Assembly (NCBI GenBank): GCA_015501055.1
Contig: JADNYV010000094.1
Span: 1-64,000, forward strand
Source of the DNA: Mucidula mucida
Lineage: Eukaryota > Basidiomycota > Agaricomycetes > Agaricales > Physalacriaceae
Direction of reading: 5' to 3'
DNA length: 64,000 nt
This document shows, piece after piece, positions 11,640-23,549 of this stretch (position 1 is its first letter; each line of letters starts with the position of its first letter). Made by a program: the position numbers and the translations under genes. The notes under the pieces were generated by a model. That model searched no databases and was not told the DNA's origin. It was given only the letters and a program-made list of their open reading frames with translations.

Positions 11640-12050
11640 CAGTGTGCCAAGATCCCCGAGACGAAGAAATACATTACAGACTCGACGACGATGTCGGCGT
11701 CAAGTCGTTTCCATCAGATTGTCTTCGAAGCCCAGCACGATAACGGGGCCAAAAACAAAAGCATCGAAGTTTGCCGACATATACGTATTCGGTCAAGGTT
11801 CGAAGTCCAAATCGACACGTTTACGCGTCGTTTATCGTGGCTGATCCTCTACTCCGGCAGATCCGCGATATCTTCTTCAAGGCACTGTCCTAGTCTTGCA
11901 TATCGCCAAACTCACTCGACGCAGACAATTGGCTCGTCGACACCCTCGACCTTACATCATCCAAGTTGTGTTCTGCAGTCATCGACATGGAGAAGTTACG
12001 ATGGAGCGATGAAGGTGAGAGTGGGCCAAATGATCATGCAAAAGAATTAA
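11640..12050 (+). pseudogene. unidentified protein gene with several frame breaks
   Basis: Protein-like pieces follow one another in changing frames: CAKIP, RDEEIHYRLDDDVGVKS, a stretch ending KFADIYVFGQGSKSKSTRL, then ADPLLRQIRDIFFKAL. An in-frame TAG at about 11891 comes next, then DNWLVDTLDLTSSKL to the stop at 12050. Each change of frame equals the loss of one base, three times over. The pieces are acidic and helical and look like one former gene. I do not recognise the family. It may be a relic, or an intact gene damaged by sequence errors. Confidence 0.35.
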
Positions 12051-12160
12051 TTTGACAACTTGAACTTAACAACAAGCTACTACAGATATAAATAGCAGAA
12101 CAGTAATATGTGAGTCAGGCCAACCCACAAAACGTGTCAGTGGAACGAATGCCTACAGGT

Positions 12161-14090
12161 CTAGTCAATCGGAACTAGACGAAGACGCAGTTCGGGTAGA
12201 TAGAGCGTGAATATGTCCTTCGTATCCCGCTCGAAGGTTCGTTCAACCTCTTCATCCGCGAGCTCGATGTCAAAGTTCATGACAAGCTTCGAAATCACGG
12301 TCCGCATTTCCTGGTTAGCACGTATTCAGCTCTGAGCGGACATGTAATGGCACGGCAACTTACCATTCTGGCCAGTGTCTTACCAATGCAGCTCCACTGC
12401 CCTTTGGAAAACGGAATGAAGGCTTCCCTCGTCTCGGGATTACCCTCCTTTTCCCATCGCTCAGGATCGAATGTCATAGGATTATCCCAATATCTTTCGT
12501 CCTTGTGGATCGTCCAAGGCGGTACGCTCACAATCGTGCCCCCAGGTACGAAAGTGCCATTGATGTTCAATCCTTCCGGAGGCGTGACACGGGTGAGACC
12601 ACTTGGAACTGGCGGATGGAGACGAAGTGTTTCCTCGATCACCCAATCGAGGTAGTGAACATCCTTGAGAGGTGGGTATGACCATTCAGCACCATTGAAT
12701 GCTGCTAGGAGCTCTGACTGGAGTTTCTGGCAGATCGCCTTATTGCGAGCGATTTCGTAGAACGCGTTCGTCAGGGCTGTCGCCGATGTGTCGCTAGTGC
12801 GCTTTGTCAGGCTGATATGGAATGGATACAGAAGGCGAGCACAAACCTTCCTGCGAAGATGATGATTCCAGCATCGGCGTGCATGGCCATTGGACCTGGT
12901 GCGGCAGACCTATCGTTCTCGAACTTTGCCTTGAGCAACCAGGACAGGACATCCGTTGGCTTGTGGTCCTTGTCCACTTCCTGATAGAGCCAGTAAGTTC
13001 AAGATCCTTTCCGAACGCACTTGCTTACCTCCTCCTTCTTCATCAGTTGCTGCTTTGAATACTCCATGAATTTGTCGAAGTTCATAACCATTGGTCCCAC
13101 CACCCTCATGGTCATCCTCAGGAACCAACTCACGCTACCAAATATCGTCATCATCTTCAGTGTGTTATGCAGATTCGACAGCGAGTGGTGAAGGACGCCA
13201 GTTTCCATAGAGTGGAAGTCCTTCCCGAGCCCGATATCTCCCATGAAGTCGAACGACCAGAACATTGTCCATTGTGTCATGTCCACGACGGACTGCCCTC
13301 GCAGTTGGGAAATGAGAGTGTCGGTCTTTGCAGTGAGCCGGGGGAGGAACTCATTGAGAGCTAACAGAAATATTAGAAACCACCAAATTCAATAGAAATG
13401 GGAACGTACAAGCGGTGCTGAAAGCGCGATCCCACGCCTTTCTGCGACGTCTGTGGTCGTCGACGTCTTGTGTTGTTTGCAGGGCGAGCATCTTAGGATC
13501 AGTCGACATGGACGCGTAAAACGGACCCTTTATGCATTTAGAATGCGGACCTAGCCCTCGGTGAGAACATGGATTGCTCGCAGGTAGTCCAAACATACCA
13601 TAGATATGAGGGATAGCAGAAGCGTTGTTGATGGACAACTCTCTTGGGCCTTTGGCAAAGTATCAGTAACGCCGAGATAACCAAACGACATAGGGTTCGC
13701 CATACCTACGCGCACGAAATCGCCCCAGGTATGATGCATTCCTTCGACAGACCTGAACCAGTTGAAGTCAGTCTTCAAGATATGCCTAGTAATCCACCAA
13801 GATGAGATGCGCGCTCCACGTGGGCCCGGGAACTTGCTCAAAGGATGTAATGGCGAAATGCGATACACTGCGAACGTCGAGAACAATCCGACATTGAACA
13901 ACGCGAAGGAGAGTAAGATCTCAAGAACTTTGATGCCCGGTACGAAGAGTCGCAACGCCGTTACGAAGCCCGTGCAAGTGAGGATGACGGTGACCCATGG
14001 ATGGCGTTCAATATCCAAGCTGACCAGCGCGGTAAAGATGGGCCAGGAAATCCCCGTTAATAAGGAGGTCAAGAATGGTTGAGCAAACAT
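12161..14090 (-). CDS. cytochrome P450 monooxygenase, seven exons
   Basis: Exons at 13706-14090, 13599-13649, 13410-13550, 13029-13360, 12847-12980, 12364-12793 and 12161-12310 join to 540 residues with no break. The N-terminus has about three hydrophobic segments (residues 5-80) before the proline hinge PGPRG, as in ER-bound basidiomycete P450s. I-helix AGSDTSA lies at about 346-352, ExxR at E402-R405, and the heme loop FSKGQWSCIG places the axial cysteine at 483. All core catalytic motifs are intact. P450s use NADPH via a reductase to hydroxylate or oxidise small molecules. It diverges from the O-methyltransferase at 15542; together they suggest tailoring of a secondary metabolite. The exact CYP family is not certain. 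Confidence 0.95.
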
Positions 14091-15541
14091 TTCGCGGTGG
14101 CGACAGACGAGATTCCGAACAGTGACTCCTCCAACAAAGCTTTATGAACTCTCCTGCCGCTTAAGCTTCCGACTGTTTCGTGGGCGCCGCAATTTGATTT
14201 GTAGATGAATGCAGGATTGACTTGATTTGCTTCAGAGGGTTCAACCCCTGAAAATCACGAGGTGTGCTCGTGGCGCAACGCCAAGTCCGTTAGGACGTTA
14301 AGAAGGCTTACAGGAAGAGTACCAATCGTAGCGTAAGGTGTGTGAATGCTTCCATAGCGAGCAGACTTCAAGTAGGCATGTGGATTACCTGTGGCGAAGG
14401 AAATCTCTAAAAGGACTGATCGCATCGCCTCGATTGCTTCAAGTTGGTCCCCGAATGGACCTGAACTCGACCAGTTTGCGTTCTCGGTCTTCAGCGGGTA
14501 TTGCGGCAGTCAGTAGACTCTTGCTGAAGTAAACAGCATCTATCATCATCTTTGTAAGTAGATAAGATGACAATATTTCCAAGCTGTAACATCACACTTA
14601 TCTTGAAACGCACAACGACTGCGCGAACCGCTCACAAAGCGGATAACAAAGGAAAATCTCCGGGCCCAGACTTACAGACGCGAACATACATTACTCCTGG
14701 ATCTGGTCAGCGCCACAGTTAACTCTGTATGACAAGGAGTGGATGTACAGAGATGGGCCGCCTCGAGAGTTATCGGTTATGGATATATTATGCTGCATTC
14801 CTAGATCATCGTGAACGTTACACCTTTTTAGACTACTGCAGTCGAGGTTTCAAAATTTCAGTGCTTACTAATATTTGGGATTAGCCGAAAGTTTCCCGCG
14901 GTACCTAGTCAATATTGAATCCTTAGCTCATGTATGAGGAATGGGGCGGAGTCCAAGCGGACCTGCTCTTGACAGTGGATTTAAAGGTGTTGGTCCGTCG
15001 GTCACCTTTGGATTACTGAGGCTTTCTTTCCAAGATCCAAATCCAATGGGCTGATCGACACGTGCGTTTTGATCTCGCCCATTTTTATCGTTTCGCAAAT
15101 CCGCTGAAACTCCATTCTTACAGTCGAAGGGGATAACGCGCGCCACCCCTCTTTGCCTCCGGTCGTCGACCAATAAGTATCAGGAGATCTGGCTTCGTCT
15201 GGTTTCATGGCCTAGCCAGCACGGAGCAAGCTCACCGCCAAGACGGGTGGGGCTGCGATTTGCGGGCAAATGTCGACGGTGATGGATCTAGCAACAAACA
15301 CAACACGCGGATCGATAACCCCACTCTGTTCTCGTTACTGTACCATGTTGATCTCGTAACATGCCAGCTCGTGAGGGGCCGACGCACAAGTCACTTGTCC
15401 GACGCACTCGTTATATTACGTTGAAGCCTTCTATCTAATCATTTTCTGTCATCGTTTCCATCGCTTCCGTTTCGTTTGCCGCTTGCATAAAATCCCAACG
15501 TACTCCAGTCTGAACGAAACTCATACCCGATCCATCCCATC
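14091..15541. other. long divergent intergenic region between P450 and methyltransferase
   Basis: 1.45 kb separating two divergent enzyme genes and so holding both promoters. A TATA-like CATAAAA lies about 50 bases before the methyltransferase ATG. No protein-coding pattern with motifs was found, and no clear inverted repeats. Confidence 0.45.
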
Positions 15542-17429
15542 ATGTCGAAACCGAAAACTCCTCTTCGTCTCTTGGCGGACATCATAACAGAATCTGTGGA
15601 TCGGATTGAAGCTCACCTCGATGAAGTTGGAGTCGAGTTTCCCAACATGGACGCGCCGTACGACCCCTCAAGTCCTGCTGAGAAAGCATTGCTGGATGAG
15701 AAGGTCCTCCTTTCACAGAAACTTGTCATTGCTGCAGCCGCTCAGCTTCTTGCAACTGTACGACAACCTGTCCAGACTGTCGTAGACTATGGTCAGCATA
15801 TCCATATTCCCTCGGCCATTCGCGCTATGTCGGAGAGTTGCATAGTCGAAATAGTTCGCGATGCAGGCCCAAAGGTACATCTTGATTTACCTAGGCATCG
15901 GTTGAGTGTCTAGCTCAACCACCTTCCAGGGTATTCATGTTAATGACATCGCACGCAAAGCTGACACCGATGCCGCGAAGACTGGTGAGTTCTCTGAAAA
16001 CTGTGCCCTGGTGAATATACTGAGGAACTCGAAGGCCGTTTATTGCGAATGCTGGCCAACCAGTTCATCTTCAAGGAGTTGTCTCCAGACGTCTTCGCGC
16101 TCAACCGCTTGGCGTCCGTTGTGGATACAGGGAAATCTGTCGAAGAACTTAAGGCCAAGTCGGTTCAACCTTCCCATACTTTTGCCGTAGACTTAGCTCT
16201 TTAGACCTTTAGAACGCTACACTGGGACGAACGGAATAGCTGCGGTCTTCAACATGAGGTGCTTCTTCCATTATTTACTGCAGGTACTGGATCTTACTTG
16301 CTTGCAGTGCTGACGAGATCAGCAAATCCGCCTCTTACATACCGGAGAACTTCCTTGACCCAAAGCATCGCCACTCAGACGAGCCCAATCACTCTCCGTT
16401 CAATCTTGCCTTCAAAACAGACTTACCACTGTTCCCGTTCTACGAAGCTCCTGGAAATGAAGCTCGTCTGGTTAGATTTGGGATCGGTATGAGCGGTACG
16501 TATCTCTGCTACATTTTCTGTCAATGACGCTCATCAAACTCACTTGTAGGTACGACCCGAACGGAACCTGAGGATGGTATCCTCAGAGGTGAGATTTGGG
16601 CAATGTTACCGATGTTGAGCCATCTTAACGTATCAAAGGATTCAAATGGCACGAGCTGCCAAAGGACAGCGTTTTGGTTGACGTCGGAGGCGGCGTCGGC
16701 TCCTCCTCTCTGCTCATCTCAAAGGCGAATCCCCATCTCAAAATCGTCGTCCAAGATCGCCACGCCGTCATCAAAGATTCCGAGGCGGTATGAACTTACA
16801 CACGCACCTCTTGTCAGCTGCTTTCCTTACTGACCTTACCTAGTTCTGGAAACTCAGATATCCTGAAGCCATCTCCGATGGGCGAGTCAAGTTCCAAGGT
16901 CTGTCGCATTCCGTCGGCGTTGCATGCCCCATTTAAACTTATGACCGTAGGCCATGATTTCTTCACTCCGCAGCCGGACAACAATGCCACAGTTTACATG
17001 ATGCGCTTTATTACCCACGATTGGGCTAATCGCCGAGCGAGACAGATCCTTCAATCTGTTCGTGCGGGCGCTCGCCCGGGAACCAAGCTTATCGTCATTG
17101 AATCCATCGTGCCTTACACCTGCAAGGCGGACATCGTTAATGAAATTCCCGGAGCTGCTCTTCCTGTAGCTCCCTTCCCTCTCTTACCGTCGTACGGAGC
17201 TGCGGAGAACTTGGCGTTCTGGATGGACATGACCGTACGTTTTTTTTTTGTTCGACTTTGTAGTATGTCAGCAAGCTGATTTTGCTTTCAGATGTACGAA
17301 TACTTCAATGCGCAGGATAGGACGTTGGGCGAAATGGTGGATTTGACGGCTAGCAGCGGATGGAAGGTCCAGAGGCTTTATCGCATCCCTGGCTCGGACT
17401 TTGCGCAGTACGAATGCGTCGCTGTTTGA
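15542..17429 (+). CDS. SAM-dependent O-methyltransferase (plant/fungal OMT type 2), ten exons
   Basis: Exons 15542-15874, 15930-15984, 16035-16158, 16205-16258, 16308-16495, 16550-16588, 16639-16787, 16844-16898, 16951-17234 and 17292-17429 give 472 residues without a break. The N-terminal half has the helical dimerisation region and winged helix (GIHVNDIARKADTDAAKTGRLLRMLANQFIF). The SAM-binding motif VLVDVGGGVGSSSL is at about 276-289. The catalytic histidine is in FITHDW (about H355), followed by the family's acidic tail region. It should transfer a methyl group to a phenolic or other hydroxyl of a small molecule. Nearest neighbours are the divergent P450 and the downstream amidase. Substrate unknown. 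Confidence 0.95.
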
Positions 17430-17712
17430 GGACGAAGTCGCGATGTGGTTTACGTCGATGATGCGCAGTGCGAAGGGGGGTATAGGCTCATGACGAGAAA
17501 GAAGCTGAGGAACTAAATGTAAAACTCGTGTACTCAATACGGGTCTCTGCGCTAAACACAGGTGGAAGAAAGAAATTTCATACAAGTTCGTTGTCGACAA
17601 TGTTTCTTACCTTGCAATCACCCTGGAACTAAAGTATGCAGAGACCATGTCGAGATGACCTCTTACGTCGAAGTCCAAGCTTTCCAGAAGTCGCATTGCC
17701 GACGAAGAGTGT
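17430..17712. other. intergenic, 3' region of the methyltransferase
   Basis: No gene. Leads into the small inverted-repeat element. Confidence 0.4.
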
Positions 17713-17720
17713 GTGCTCTT

Positions 17721-18213
17721 AGGACCCTGGATAATACACTGACATCGTTGATCCCGAATTTCCAAAAATTTCGTCCTCATGTCCGACAGGCTTAGGCCTT
17801 CCGTGTCCGACTTTTCCTCAAGGTTCGGGCCCAAAAATCGCTTCATGTCCGACTTTGGCATGATCCGCCCAAAATTTCCCGTCAGATGGACCCTTTTCAG
17901 ATTTTTCCGGGCTGTCTACAACAAGTTTCGATCGCCTGAGCCACCCGAACCGCAAGGCCTCCCGCTGGAAGAGTTTCCGCTGAGCCAACAGCTACATCCT
18001 GGGAGCGCTCAATAGTGGCTGACACCATGTCCGACACCCAGCTGACACCTGGATGAGGGTTTCTCACCCACCTCGCCCCATGTCCGTACACTGGATGAGG
18101 GTAGGCGGTGCGGAAAGAGCTCCATGTCCGACTTTTCCTCCAGGTTTGGGGCAAATTTTGCGTTCCATGTCCGACTTTGGGATCAACGATGTCACTGTAT
18201 TATCCAGGGTCCT
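17721..18213. mobile_element. non-autonomous DNA transposon (MITE-like), 493 bases
   Basis: Terminal inverted repeats of about 35 bases, 17721-17755 and 18179-18213, begin AGGACCCTGGATAATACA and match at all but one position. The element is flanked by a perfect 8-base duplication GTGCTCTT (17713-17720 and 18214-18221), the mark of transposition. Inside, seven near-identical copies of CATGTCCGAC lie in the same orientation (17778, 17802, 17844, 18026, 18079, 18123, 18166). There is no transposase. An 8-base duplication fits hAT, P or the KDZ group known from mushrooms. Family not proven. Confidence 0.85.
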
Positions 18214-18434
18214 GTGCTCTTTCTCTTCGAACTCGTGGTTGCCTTCTGTTTCACCACCGAGTTTAAGGACCCTCCATGACTCCGTGGCGTGACGTCCTTC
18301 ATGCTAAATCGTTGGTGGCCAACCAATAACTAGCGGCCTAGAAGAGTCGTCCCTCCCGATGATGCTAATGGGTGAGCAGTGTATATTTTCGATCATAGGT
18401 TCAGATCACAGGTCATGAACTGTAGTTAGCTAAT

Positions 18435-18772
18435 AGAGGATTTTTGTAGCGCGGTCCAAATTTTGCCTTGATGATTTCGGATTTAACGGAGTTTGTCGTT
18501 GGGCTTGTTTAGGAAGGCGGGTCTTCAGCAAATGCGCGCATTTGTGGGTGCATTCGTCCTCCCCTTCCCTTCATATGTTGTCTCAGAGCTGGATTCACTC
18601 ATGCAATTAGACCTACCAAGTGTGAGGAGGGACCATGGCGGGGGTGACGCTGTAGCGCATTATTGCTCGCAGGCACACCCAAATGTGGAACGAACCAAAT
18701 GTTGGATTCGGATCCCCGGCACGACCCGGAATTACCTCGGAAGCCAAAAATTGGGCGTTACAAAAATCCTCT
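18435..18772. mobile_element. second small terminal-inverted-repeat element
   Basis: Inverted ends AGAGGATTTTTGTA(A/G)CG at 18435-18451 and 18756-18772, with weaker similarity extending inward (CCAAATTTTGCC against CCAATTTTTGGC). Length about 338 bases. Flanks share only AAT, so the target-site duplication is three bases at most. A frame at 18493-18774 lies inside it and shows no family motif. Probably a MITE distinct from the one at 17721. Confidence 0.6.
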
Positions 18773-19156
18773 AATGCGCTGGTAGGACCAAGGTTAGTCG
18801 ACGAGTAGTACTATCAGGAACCGCCAATTTGGACAGTGTGGCCATCATCAGTAATGTGTGCGATTTCAGTCCCCCTTGGTGACTGCCCGTCCTCGATTGT
18901 CTCGGTAGTTGTCTTGAGTTTGAGAATACCAGATTTATCGCTGACGCTTTTCAAGGAGTTGAGTGACTGCCAGTTTGGTTGGTACTCTCGCGCAGCGGGA
19001 GCAGGCTCGGGGAGGTGGCCGATTCGGCCCCCGGCTATCATTCTCATTCATTCGGCGGGTAAACAGTGAACACCGACGACTGTTGATCCACATCATAATA
19101 TATGCATCCTGTGAGACCGCATCTAACCTCTCAACAAAAACTTGCTTCTGACCGCC
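18773..19156. promoter_or_regulatory. upstream region of the amidase
   Basis: 384 bases between the second small element and the amidase ATG. It presumably holds the amidase promoter. No distinct TATA box near the ATG. Confidence 0.35.
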
Positions 19157-21491
19157 ATGATCTTCAGCACTACCGGGAACAAGGCTACCATTGACAGAAA
19201 ACTTGAAGAGCGAAGCAAAAAACTTGCTTCAGTGGACGTCAACCTCTCGCCAGACCAAGAGGCGTATCTCAAGGCCACAGGTACGCGTCCTTTTGTCTGT
19301 CTTTTGAGGGTGGCGCTTAAGCCCCGCCGCATAGCATCTGAGATTGTGTCTTTCATTGCTGATGGAAAATGGACGGCGTCTGCTGTGCTCGAGGCTTACA
19401 TCCAGCGCTCGGTGCAAGCGCAGGAAGCCACGAACTGTGTTACTGAAAGTGAGTCTCGTCTGGTTCAGCTTGGGTAAAGACTGACGGTATGGGTCAGTCA
19501 TGTTCGATGAAGCCCGTCTTCGAGCCAAAGAGCTTGACGTAGACTTCGCGTCCACTGGAAAGATTCGCGGACCGTTCCATGGTATTCCTTTCAGTCTCAA
19601 AGTATGTGTATTTCGTTGTGTCCTATGTTAGTTTGCTAATACCTGCAACGCGTAGGATCAATGTAAGCACTAAATCATATGTCCAGACGCGTTTAACAGT
19701 GGCGCATCTAGATGACTACGAGGGCTTCGATTCGACTATCGGTTTCACCCAATGGGCCAATAAACCAGCTTCCGAGCACGCTACGGTATTTCAGCTTCCC
19801 AATTCAGCGCTCTCGCATCCTAACATCAAACTATCAGCTTGTTGCTCAAATCATCGACGCGGGTGGCGTCCCGTTTGTTAAGACAAACGTCCCGCAGACA
19901 ATGTTTGCGTTTGAATGCAACAATCCTCTCTGGGGCCGCTCTAAACCCTTACAACGCGGCTTATACATGCGGCGGAAGCTCCGGGGGCGAATCAGCCTTA
20001 CTTGCACTGGACGGCTCCGCGCTGGGCATCGGGTCCGATATTGGAGGAAGCCTCCGAATGCCACCAGCCTACTGTGGCGTTTATTCCTTGAAACCAGGAT
20101 CTGGAAGAGTTGCCCTCGGCGGCGCGCAAGGTGGGTTGATTGTGTACTACTTATGCCAGTTCTATTCATATGGTTTGAAAGATCCGAATCCCACTTTTGA
20201 GGGCATCAAGTGCGTCACGGGACCTATTGCGAGGTCCTTGACAGATCTACATCTTTTCTGCCGCACTATTTTTGGACTGGAAGATCCTACTGGGATAGCT
20301 GCGCCTCTTCCTTATCGAGAGACTCAGCTACCGACTAAACTGAAATTTGGATACTACACGTCGGGTTTGTACTCCCAGGTCTTGCGGTTCGAGTGTTATT
20401 AATATTTGATGAACAGACGAGTTTATAAAGGCGTCACCTGCTAATAAACGAGCCGTTTTGGAGACTGTCGACGCTCTACGGAAGCAGGGTCATGAATGCG
20501 TGGAGTTCACGCCGCCTGGCGGTACGTACGCTTGACGATGTGGAAGGTTACTGCTTTACAGGAAAATATAGCCCACGAAGCGCTGGTCATATTCTTGGCT
20601 TTGACGTCGGCGGATTCTTACAAGAAGATGTTGAGCCACTTGGGTCCTGACCCTATGGTAATACAGCAGACCTTTCGTGAAGACGGCATAGACTAAAACT
20701 CGCACACAGGATGCCTCATTGAGATTGGCTGTATATGGTGCTAGAGCTCCTCGTGCGTTTGCTCTTCCTTGGGAAACCCGCTTGTAAATATGGAAGATCA
20801 CAGGTTTCTTGACTGCCTTGGTCGGATGGGTTTTGAGAACATTCTTGAAAGACCCGAAAGCTGCAGATGTTATCACGTCTGCCGGGTCAAAGAGTTATCT
20901 GGAATACAGCGAGTGGGTTGGGCGCCGTCAACAGTATGCGTTGGACTTTCGAAAGAAGGTGCGATTAATATGAGTCGAGTCACCCAAAACTGAACAACTG
21001 ACACTCGAGACAGGTTTGGGACCAATACGGTTTCGACGGTATCATTGCACCTGTTCAAGCTATGCCACAGTTACCTCATGGGTAAGTCTCCTTCATCAGT
21101 GGCGCGTTTTTGCTCATGGAGGTTTAGTGCCGCAACGAACTATAGCGCTCTGTGCGCGGCGACGGTGTTGTATAATGTTCTCGACATTCCTGCTGGTGTT
21201 CTTCCTGTTACGCGCGTTGATCCAGAGAAGGACGCGCTGACGGAGGAATGGACCAAGCGGCAGGGCGAGGGGAGTCGCTTTATGGAGGACCAGATCTTCC
21301 GGAACAGCAAGCCGCTGTATGATGTGGCTTCGATGAAGGGAATGCCGGTTGCGATTCAGGTGGTGGGGAAGCGATGGGAGGAAGAGAAGGTGTTGGCGAT
21401 GATGGACGTTGTGGATGGTGCTTTGGGTGGGAGAGATTTTGGACCGGGAGCGTGCAAGGGAATGAAGGTAGATGTACTTGTGACAGAGTAA
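19157..21491 (+). CDS. amidase-signature amidohydrolase, thirteen exons, one frame break
   Basis: Exons 19157-19280, 19335-19448, 19498-19601, 19656-19662, 19712-19785, 19838-20130, 20182-20364, 20417-20521, 20572-20657, 20710-20752, 20804-20958, 21014-21081 and 21128-21491 give 572 residues once one break is bridged. The fourth exon is only 7 bases. The catalytic triad of the family is present: Lys in GIPFSLK (about 114), cis-Ser in GGSSGGE (about 189) and nucleophile Ser in GSDIGGS (about 212). It resembles fungal acetamidases and fatty-acid amide hydrolases, hydrolysing an amide to acid and amine. At 19940 the frame shifts inside the conserved WGR-LNPY (one base extra or two missing), with no possible intron. 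A decayed copy lies at 32938-34155 on the other strand. Confidence 0.88.
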
Positions 21492-21766
21492 AAGGACTGT
21501 ACATTCTTAGTCTCGGTAAGGATCGATTTCAATTGTATCTATTTGTTGAATTTAAGTTTGAAGAATGTACGTTTGGCGTCTGTGAAGTGCAGCCCGAGCT
21601 TTCTTCAAGTCGCGTATTACACAGGCTTCTTGGGACCTTTTGACACGCGTTTACTGACTTGTGATCGGTGGATCGACGTTCGTTCAAAGACGGCGAATGG
21701 GGTAAAGTTGCCCAGGGCGTGCATCTTTCCGTGGGCCACATCGGGCGACCTACGCCGAGGAAAGAT

Positions 21767-23549
21767 ATGCTCTCGGATCCTACCGATAGCCTTGCATCTA
21801 CTCCGCGAGACCTCTCAGTGGAAGCGGAGGCGGCGCCTATCTTAGACGCCCATGATCCACCTGCAGCCGTGGATGCCGAACAACTGGTCTTTTTTCTCTC
21901 TTTTTTTATTCTTTTGTTCTCGTTGTTGACCATGGCGACCACAGACCGTCGAGAGCGACTTTTTAAACAATGCGGACCCCTTGGCTCTACCACACACTGA
22001 ATACACCGCCGAAAACGCGCAGAAACTGGCTTCGGACGATTTCAGCATACCTGGACTCGGCAGCACCATGATACGCGCAGAGGCATCACCACGAGGCGAC
22101 ATGACGAACGGTTCAGTCTTTATGCAAGAACCAGCCGCGGTTCGCGATGCCCTGCACGACATCGTAGTCCAAAACGCGAAACTGCGGCAGGAGGCAGCAC
22201 ATGGCGGGCTGGATTTGGCGGGGATCGAGGAGCGGGTCGACGCGGTGCTCACGGACGAGGTCCGCGCGGCGTTCATGCAGACGCTGCAAAATGCGCGCGA
22301 CGAGATGGACAAGGCGCGGGAGCTGGACAGGTCGGCGGAGGAGTTCCTCCAGACTGTCCTGGTGGACGAGGCGGCCTTGCTCAAATCTCCAGGTGGGAGC
22401 ACGCCGCCCACTGCGCCCAAGGCAATGCGGCAGCAGCCCTCAGGGCAAATCGACGTGCTATTGTCTCCTACTCGTACCAGACTACGTTGCAGTCCTTCGT
22501 TGCAATCCAATGGCTCTTATGCACCACCGCGTCGTTCGCCTTCTAGACACCGCTCTCCGGAATACGAGCGTGAACGACGGTATCGAGAGCATTCAAGGGA
22601 ACAACCACGACGGGACCACTCAAAAGATCGGTATCGGTCTCTAGACAGAGAACGGTATCGCTCGAGAGAAAAGGAGCGTTCGAGAGATCGCTCAAGAGAA
22701 CCGTATCATTCTCGAGAGAGAGATGAACGCTATCGAGACCGCTCTTACGACACCCGATACAAGTACCGTTCACCTGCCCCAACATACGACGACCGATACC
22801 ACAAAAGCCCACGGTATCGATCTCAGCATCGCGATCTACCCCAATCTCATCGTCAATCTCAATCTCACTCTCATTTTGGCTCTCCATCGCGTCCCCCATC
22901 TCTGCCTCGAGCCTATTCCCCCCACCGTCGATCTCATGATCATGATCGGGAGGATGTCGAGATGTACGGGCCTGACATTCCGCCCCCACCTTTAACGGCC
23001 GTAGATCACAATTTCCCGGTTCCAGCACCCACACAACAAACTGAAGACTACGCACTTACTGTTCCCGGTGTCTGGGCGTTCTGCGCGTCTGGGCCGACGG
23101 CGGATGTCCTGGAGTGCAGCTTCACGCTGGACAAGGACACGGCGGCGCAGTGGAATGTTTATGATCCTGAAGGCGCCCCTCGAGCAGAGTACACCAAGAA
23201 GCAGCTTCATTTGCAGTTGTACTGTGTTCCTTTGATGGCTGCTCGCGGCGAAGGCATGAGTAATGTACAAATTGAATGGCCAAAGAAGGGACTCTTCATT
23301 GTCGAGGTTAATCGTGGAACGAGCGTCGGAAGGATGTTCGTTCCGGATCATGAGGTTCGTTGTTTCTGTTTCTATTTCCCCTAATGATACTCAACTCGCC
23401 TGCAGAAGCCCCTTCCCGTGAACATTACCCACGCCGTACAGAAAGGACTCAATATTGTCCGGTTTATCCAGCTCGTGGGCATGGAGAGCGCGTTCATCAT
23501 CCACGCGTCGGAAGAGACTGTTCCCATTCTTGATACCACTTTGCCTTGA
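21767..23549 (+). CDS. arginine/serine-rich protein of unknown function, three exons
   Basis: Exons 21767-21886, 21945-23354 and 23406-23549 give 557 residues. The N-terminal third is acidic and helical, with a likely coiled coil (about 105-180). The middle (about 215-340) is dense in R-S, R-E and R-Y dipeptides, as in SR splicing proteins, but no RRM is present. The C-terminal 170 residues look like a folded beta-rich domain (YALTVPGVWAFCASG ... VNITHAVQKGLNIVRFIQL) that I cannot name. Nuclear, RNA-linked function is an inference from the RS region. The first intron and start are chosen because the main frame has no ATG near its beginning. Confidence 0.7.

Noticed and set aside
18493..18774. 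93-codon frame inside the second small element
   Set aside because: No transposase or other motif; ends at the inverted repeat by chance.
20752..20804. Premature stop (TAA) in the amidase after ALPWETRL
   Set aside because: It lies in a 51-base intron, GTGCGT...CACAG, 20753-20803; the spliced protein reads [13 protein letters not shown].
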